Positions 6,313-8,885 of a stretch of DNA of 8,885 bases are shown piece by piece; positions within the stretch are counted from its first letter, which is position 1, and each line of letters opens with the position of its first letter. The stretch spans positions 1 through 8,885 of the forward strand of contig JAIOSX010000013.1 in assembly GCA_021107345.1 (NCBI GenBank), read 5' to 3'. The notes beneath the pieces were generated by a model. The model was not told the origin of the DNA. It saw only the letters and a program-made list of their open reading frames with translations, and did not search any database. Made by a program: the position numbers and the translations under genes. The DNA is from Candidatus Aegiribacteria sp. (GTDB taxonomy: Bacteria; Fermentibacterota; Fermentibacteria; Fermentibacterales; Fermentibacteraceae).

Positions 6313-7430
6313 CAGAAAAATCCAGGATCAAAATTCCGCTGTCTCCTGTGCCATTCCCTTCGAAAGGCGGCATAGTGTCGTTCTTCGACAGCCATCCTTA
6401 TCTTACCCATGAGTACAGAGAAATAGTGGAGATTGTGAAGTGTCGCGAGAATGGGTGCCAGCCATTCCTTCGAATTGAAAAGGTGCCTGATGTAGGATCT
6501 GGAGTAAGTCCTGCAGGTGTAACACTGGCAGCCTTGCTGAACCGGAGCGGTATCATTTCTGAAACGTGCATTCCGTATGTTGATATGACCTCCCGGAACG
6601 AAGAAGGCTCCACCCCTGGCATTTCTCGTAGGGACTACGCAGTCGAACATATCCACTCCAAGAGCGACAAAATCGACGAGGTCCTCCGGTTTTCCCACTC
6701 CCATCAGGTATCTCGGCCTGTCTTCAGGGAGATGGTCGATACAGGACCTGACGGCCTTCATCATCAGGTTTCTGGGTTCGCCTACGGATACTCCCCCTAT
6801 TGCGTACCCGTCGAATTCCATTCCGGCAAGAGCTTCTGCAGACTTTCTCCTGAGATCCGGATAAGCTCCGCCCTGCACGATACCGAAAAGTGCTTGATGG
6901 CCTCCGGTGTGTATTTTCCTGGCCCGTTCAGCCCACCTGAGGGTAAGATCCAGGGATTCCTCAGTTCGATCCCGGTCGCTGGGCTGTTCAAGGCACTCGT
7001 CAAGTACCATCATGATATCACTCCCGAATATTGTCTGGAGTTCCATGACCTTCTCCGGGGTAAGGAGATGACTGGAACCATCGATATGTGACTGAAAATG
7101 GTAACCATCCTCGGAACGTTTTCTGAGTCTTGAGAGACTGAACAGCTGGAATCCGCCGCTGTCGGTTAGGATATTCCTATCCCATGACATGAACCTGTGA
7201 AGGCCGCCGGCATCAGCGATTACTTCCGCGCCGGGTCTGAGGTATAAATGGTATGTATTGCAGAGAATCATCTGCCAGTTATCCTGTAGAAGATCGGAAT
7301 TTCTGACGGTTTTTACGCTTGCCTGAGTGCCAACAGGCATGAATGCCGGAGTTTCTACCTTACCATGGGCAAGGCTCAGGAGGCCTCTTCGGGCTTTTCC
7401 TGACCTTCCCAGAAGATTGAACGAAGGGAT
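6312..7430 (-). CDS. tgt: Queuine tRNA-ribosyltransferase (tRNA-guanine transglycosylase)
   Basis: The enzyme swaps guanine 34 of GU(N)-anticodon tRNAs for preQ1, a step in queuosine synthesis. With the start at ATC 7430-7428 the protein has 372 residues, the normal bacterial length. The first 38 residues then align well with the family: FNLLGRSGKARRG, LAHGKVETPAF, then MPVGTQ. Key residues fall where expected: Asp90 in LTDSGGFQ (general base, near E. coli Asp89), Asp263 in MFDCVVPTRNARGG (nucleophile, near E. coli Asp264), and zinc ligands Cys301, Cys303, Cys306 and His332. The first ATG, at 7340, would remove 30 conserved residues and has no ribosome binding site, so it is rejected as the start. 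A CTG at 7412 is a second-best alternative. The gene lies 3 bases downstream of the RDD/TPR-like gene, in the same frame, and overlaps the RlmD-like gene by one base. The E. coli positions are from memory. Confidence 0.95.
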   Translation of the reverse strand: MPSFNLLGRSGKARRGLLSLAHGKVETPAFMPVGTQASVKTVRNSDLLQDNWQMILCNTYHLYLRPGAEVIADAGGLHRFMSWDRNILTDSGGFQLFSLSRLRKRSEDGYHFQSHIDGSSHLLTPEKVMELQTIFGSDIMMVLDECLEQPSDRDRTEESLDLTLRWAERARKIHTGGHQALFGIVQGGAYPDLRRKSAEALAGMEFDGYAIGGVSVGEPRNLMMKAVRSCIDHLPEDRPRYLMGVGKPEDLVDFVALGVDMFDCVVPTRNARGGAFFVPGGHINIRNARFRNDTAPVQQGCQCYTCRTYSRSYIRHLFNSKEWLAPILATLHNLHYFSVLMGKIRMAVEERHYAAFRREWHRRQRNFDPGFF

Positions 7431-7433
7431 GTG

Positions 7434-8807
7434 TTAAGTCCCTTCAGGTTCAGGTTGTGGATCTGGGGGCGGGGGTTCTTCCGTTGTCTCGGGGGGTTCA
7501 GTGCTTTCCACATCTCCGGGAGGTTCAGTGCTTTCTGTATCTCCGGTAGACTCAGTGCTTTCCACATCTCCGGTAGACTCAGTGCTTTCCACATCTCCGG
7601 GAGGTTCAGTGCTTTCCATATCTCCGGAAGTTTCCGTACTGTCCACGCTCACAACCGTTGTGGTGTCTTCGGTGGCAATGATGTCGGGGGTCTCTTCCGG
7701 AATATTTTCATCCTGGGGGATTATCGGGGTTTCCGTTTTCGGGATAGTATCTTCTGTTGACGGCAGGATCAGCGAATCCTCTTCAATAAGGTCATGTGTC
7801 TCTATTGGACCGATTGTCGAAACCGAATCCATCGGTGCGTCTATCGAATCGGAGGATACAATCCTCGGTGATACCGAATCCGGCTCCTGAACTGCTGGAT
7901 CCTGTGTTACGGTATCCTCATCGGCAGGCGGTGCGGTCTCTTCCGTAACTGTGACCTGTATGGAATCATAGAAAATGGAATCCTGCTCAATCATGAGATC
8001 TTCCATTGTAACCGAAAAGTCTTCTTCAAGTATTAATATGGAATGATTCGGATCAAGTCTCCGTATTTGCACAAGTTCAAGCATAAGATCCTCTTCCATG
8101 TTGTTTCTGTAGAAAAGGCTTGCCAGCCTTACATGGAATTCAAGGCTGTCCGGATACATTGCTTTCATTTCCAGATATGAGGCAAGAAGTTCTCTTTCGG
8201 CCGAAGGCAGGCTGTGAATGGAAGGAATTCTTTCCCCGGTTCTGAATCCTGATAGTTCCGGAGGAACGAGGATAATTATAGTTGCAACCATCAGGGAAAT
8301 CATGGTATATGAAATCACTTTCATCAGAGCTTTTTTCCTGTTCCGGTATATCTCCTCATCAGGCCTGGGGTCCATATTTGTATCAAGAGGTACTATCCTT
8401 GTGCCTGAGATCATCTGCAGAATTGTCTTTCCCGTTCGAGGTAACTGTACCAGTCCGATGCACAAAAGAAGCAGAAAGGGAGGAGTTAGAAGGAGCCTTA
8501 TTAAAGTCTGCCACTCTGAAGGCCTGAATCCGTTCAGAGCGATCTCGGCAAGGCCGAATGCCTCGAGGGGACACTGTCCCCCGGACCCTGTACGAGCCCG
8601 TTCCAGCCATGCCAGCATACTTACTGCAAGAAGGTAGCTGACAGGCAGGAGAATAAACCAGCTCCCTGAAATAAAGTTAAAAACAGTATCCAGAAGGAAT
8701 GTCCAGGAAAAGATTACAGCAAGCTCAAGTATATACAGTCCGGCCAGCTGTCGAAATTTAGGTGATATTCTGTTAAGCAGTGCGTACCTTCTTGCGGTGA
8801 CAGTCAT
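7434..8807 (-). CDS. Divergent RDD-like membrane protein with TPR-like region and repetitive acidic tail
   Basis: A 457-residue protein, not recognised as a named gene. Residues 13-142 resemble a divergent RDD domain: two transmembrane helices at 22-45 and 50-68, then a GGQCPLEAFGL block, NGFRPSEWQTLIR with the typical Arg, a third helix at 102-122, and RTGKTILQMISGTRIV, which resembles the RDD C-terminal 'hDllsGTrVV'. A fourth helix lies at 161-181. Residues 199-255 look like one or two TPR helix pairs (AMYPDSLEFHVRLASLFYR, then ELVQIRRLDPNHS). Residues 256-457 are an acidic, Ser/Thr/Pro/Glu-rich, probably disordered tail, with five 9-residue repeats around 391-436 and a proline-rich end. 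The start is set by AGGAG (8816-8820), 8 bases before ATG. It overlaps the queA stop by 4 bases and abuts tgt. By its helices the tail could face either side of the membrane. A scaffold or transport role is speculation. Confidence 0.75.
   Translation of the reverse strand: MTVTARRYALLNRISPKFRQLAGLYILELAVIFSWTFLLDTVFNFISGSWFILLPVSYLLAVSMLAWLERARTGSGGQCPLEAFGLAEIALNGFRPSEWQTLIRLLLTPPFLLLLCIGLVQLPRTGKTILQMISGTRIVPLDTNMDPRPDEEIYRNRKKALMKVISYTMISLMVATIIILVPPELSGFRTGERIPSIHSLPSAERELLASYLEMKAMYPDSLEFHVRLASLFYRNNMEEDLMLELVQIRRLDPNHSILILEEDFSVTMEDLMIEQDSIFYDSIQVTVTEETAPPADEDTVTQDPAVQEPDSVSPRIVSSDSIDAPMDSVSTIGPIETHDLIEEDSLILPSTEDTIPKTETPIIPQDENIPEETPDIIATEDTTTVVSVDSTETSGDMESTEPPGDVESTESTGDVESTESTGDTESTEPPGDVESTEPPETTEEPPPPDPQPEPEGT
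7439..7445 (-). promoter_or_regulatory. ribosome binding site for tgt, pointing to an ATC start
   Basis: On the minus strand GAAGGGA is followed by 8 bases (CTTAACAC, which contains the TAA of the preceding gene) and then ATC at 7430-7428. The spacing is ideal for initiation at that ATC. No ATG, GTG or TTG exists in frame between the TAA and the ATG at 7340; the only standard-like alternative is a CTG at 7412 without any such site. Confidence 0.55.
7501..7635 (-). repeat. Five tandem copies of a 27-bp in-frame coding repeat
   Basis: On the + strand the units begin at 7501, 7528, 7555, 7582 and 7609, each starting GTGCTTTC and containing ATCTCCGG. Units 1 and 4 appear identical; the others differ at a few positions. 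On the coding strand each unit encodes nine residues of the type GDVESTEPP or GDVESTEST. Because 27 is a multiple of three, copy changes keep the frame, so the tail length can vary without breaking the protein. A decayed partial copy may follow (GTACTGTCC at 7636). Confidence 0.9.
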
Positions 8808-8885
8808 TTTCTGGACTCCTGTTCAATCAGCATGGCATCTCCGTAGCTGTAGAAGCGGTAGGATTCATCAATAGCGTGCTGCTAA
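8804..8885 (-). CDS. queA: S-adenosylmethionine:tRNA ribosyltransferase-isomerase, C-terminal end only
   Basis: Only the last codons are in the window; the gene continues beyond base 8885. Reading leftwards the frame gives QHAIDESYRFYSYGDAMLI, then EQESRK and TGA at 8806-8804. The YRF-[FY]-SYGDAM-[LF]-I ending is the distinctive C-terminus of QueA, which converts preQ1 at tRNA position 34 to epoxyqueuosine using the ribosyl part of S-adenosylmethionine. The neighbourhood supports it, as tgt lies downstream in the same operon. The codon just before QHA is TAG (8884-8882), where the family normally has Tyr. That falls in the last four bases of the window, so an end-of-sequence error is the simplest reading. 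The stop overlaps the next gene's start (ATGA). Confidence 0.8.

Noticed and set aside
6348..7091. A long open frame on the + strand (247 codons) opposite tgt
   Set aside because: It is wholly antisense to a well-conserved enzyme gene, has no ribosome binding site I can see and its product resembles no family; such antisense frames are a by-product of codon use.
6312..7340. tgt starting at the ATG at 7340
   Set aside because: The frame upstream encodes the conserved N-terminus of the family, and the 342-residue form is about 30 residues short.
7501..7635. The tandem repeat as a CRISPR array
   Set aside because: Units are directly adjacent, with no spacers, and lie inside a coding frame.
7431..7890. 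Open frames on the + strand encoding repeated Ser/Phe-rich peptides opposite the tandem repeat
   Set aside because: The periodicity comes from the 27-bp repeat of the real gene on the other strand, which has a start site, membrane helices and operon context; the + frames have none.

Overview
The window looks like chromosomal DNA from an uncultured Gram-negative bacterium. It has roughly balanced base composition, dense gene packing and a probable outer-membrane barrel protein. Its mix of genes resembles FCB-group or candidate-phylum lineages such as Fermentibacterota-like bacteria: a 6-bladed-propeller tail, a Wzi-like barrel, a DUF6754-like membrane protein and a divergent RDD protein. The taxonomic guess is an inference and is weak. 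I see no tRNA, rRNA, CRISPR array, insertion sequence or phage gene.

Left part (1-3638, all + strand). Bases 3-263 are the 3' end of a beta-propeller-type gene whose frame is broken by an amber codon. After a 128-base gap come a GT-B glycosyltransferase (TTG start) and, overlapping it by 4 bases, a GNAT acetyltransferase that ends in a weak hairpin terminator candidate. A second unit follows: a signal-bearing membrane protein resembling DUF6754, then a second GNAT enzyme that starts at a TTG with a strong ribosome binding site inside the end of its neighbour. This unit ends 8 bases from the convergent operon.

Right part (8885 down to 3647, all - strand). This is one tightly coupled operon. 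Its order is queA (only the last codons are in the window), a 457-residue RDD/TPR-like membrane protein with a repetitive acidic tail, tgt, an RlmD-type Fe-S RNA methyltransferase, and a Wzi-like outer-membrane barrel. Every junction overlaps or is nearly abutting: 4-base overlap, 3-base gap, 1-base overlap, 2-base gap. QueA and Tgt act in queuosine tRNA modification and the RlmD-like enzyme makes 5-methyluridine in RNA, so the core is RNA modification with two envelope proteins attached.

Most useful points for a reader. The tgt gene is longer than an ATG-only call would give: homology and length place its start at an ATC codon, 30 codons upstream of the first ATG. In-frame amber codons interrupt recognisable protein sequence at both window edges, which could be low-quality contig ends, real mutations or, much less likely, amber decoding. 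An uncharacterised membrane protein with a 27-bp tandem repeat sits between the two queuosine genes. No clearly new defence or mobile system is visible.
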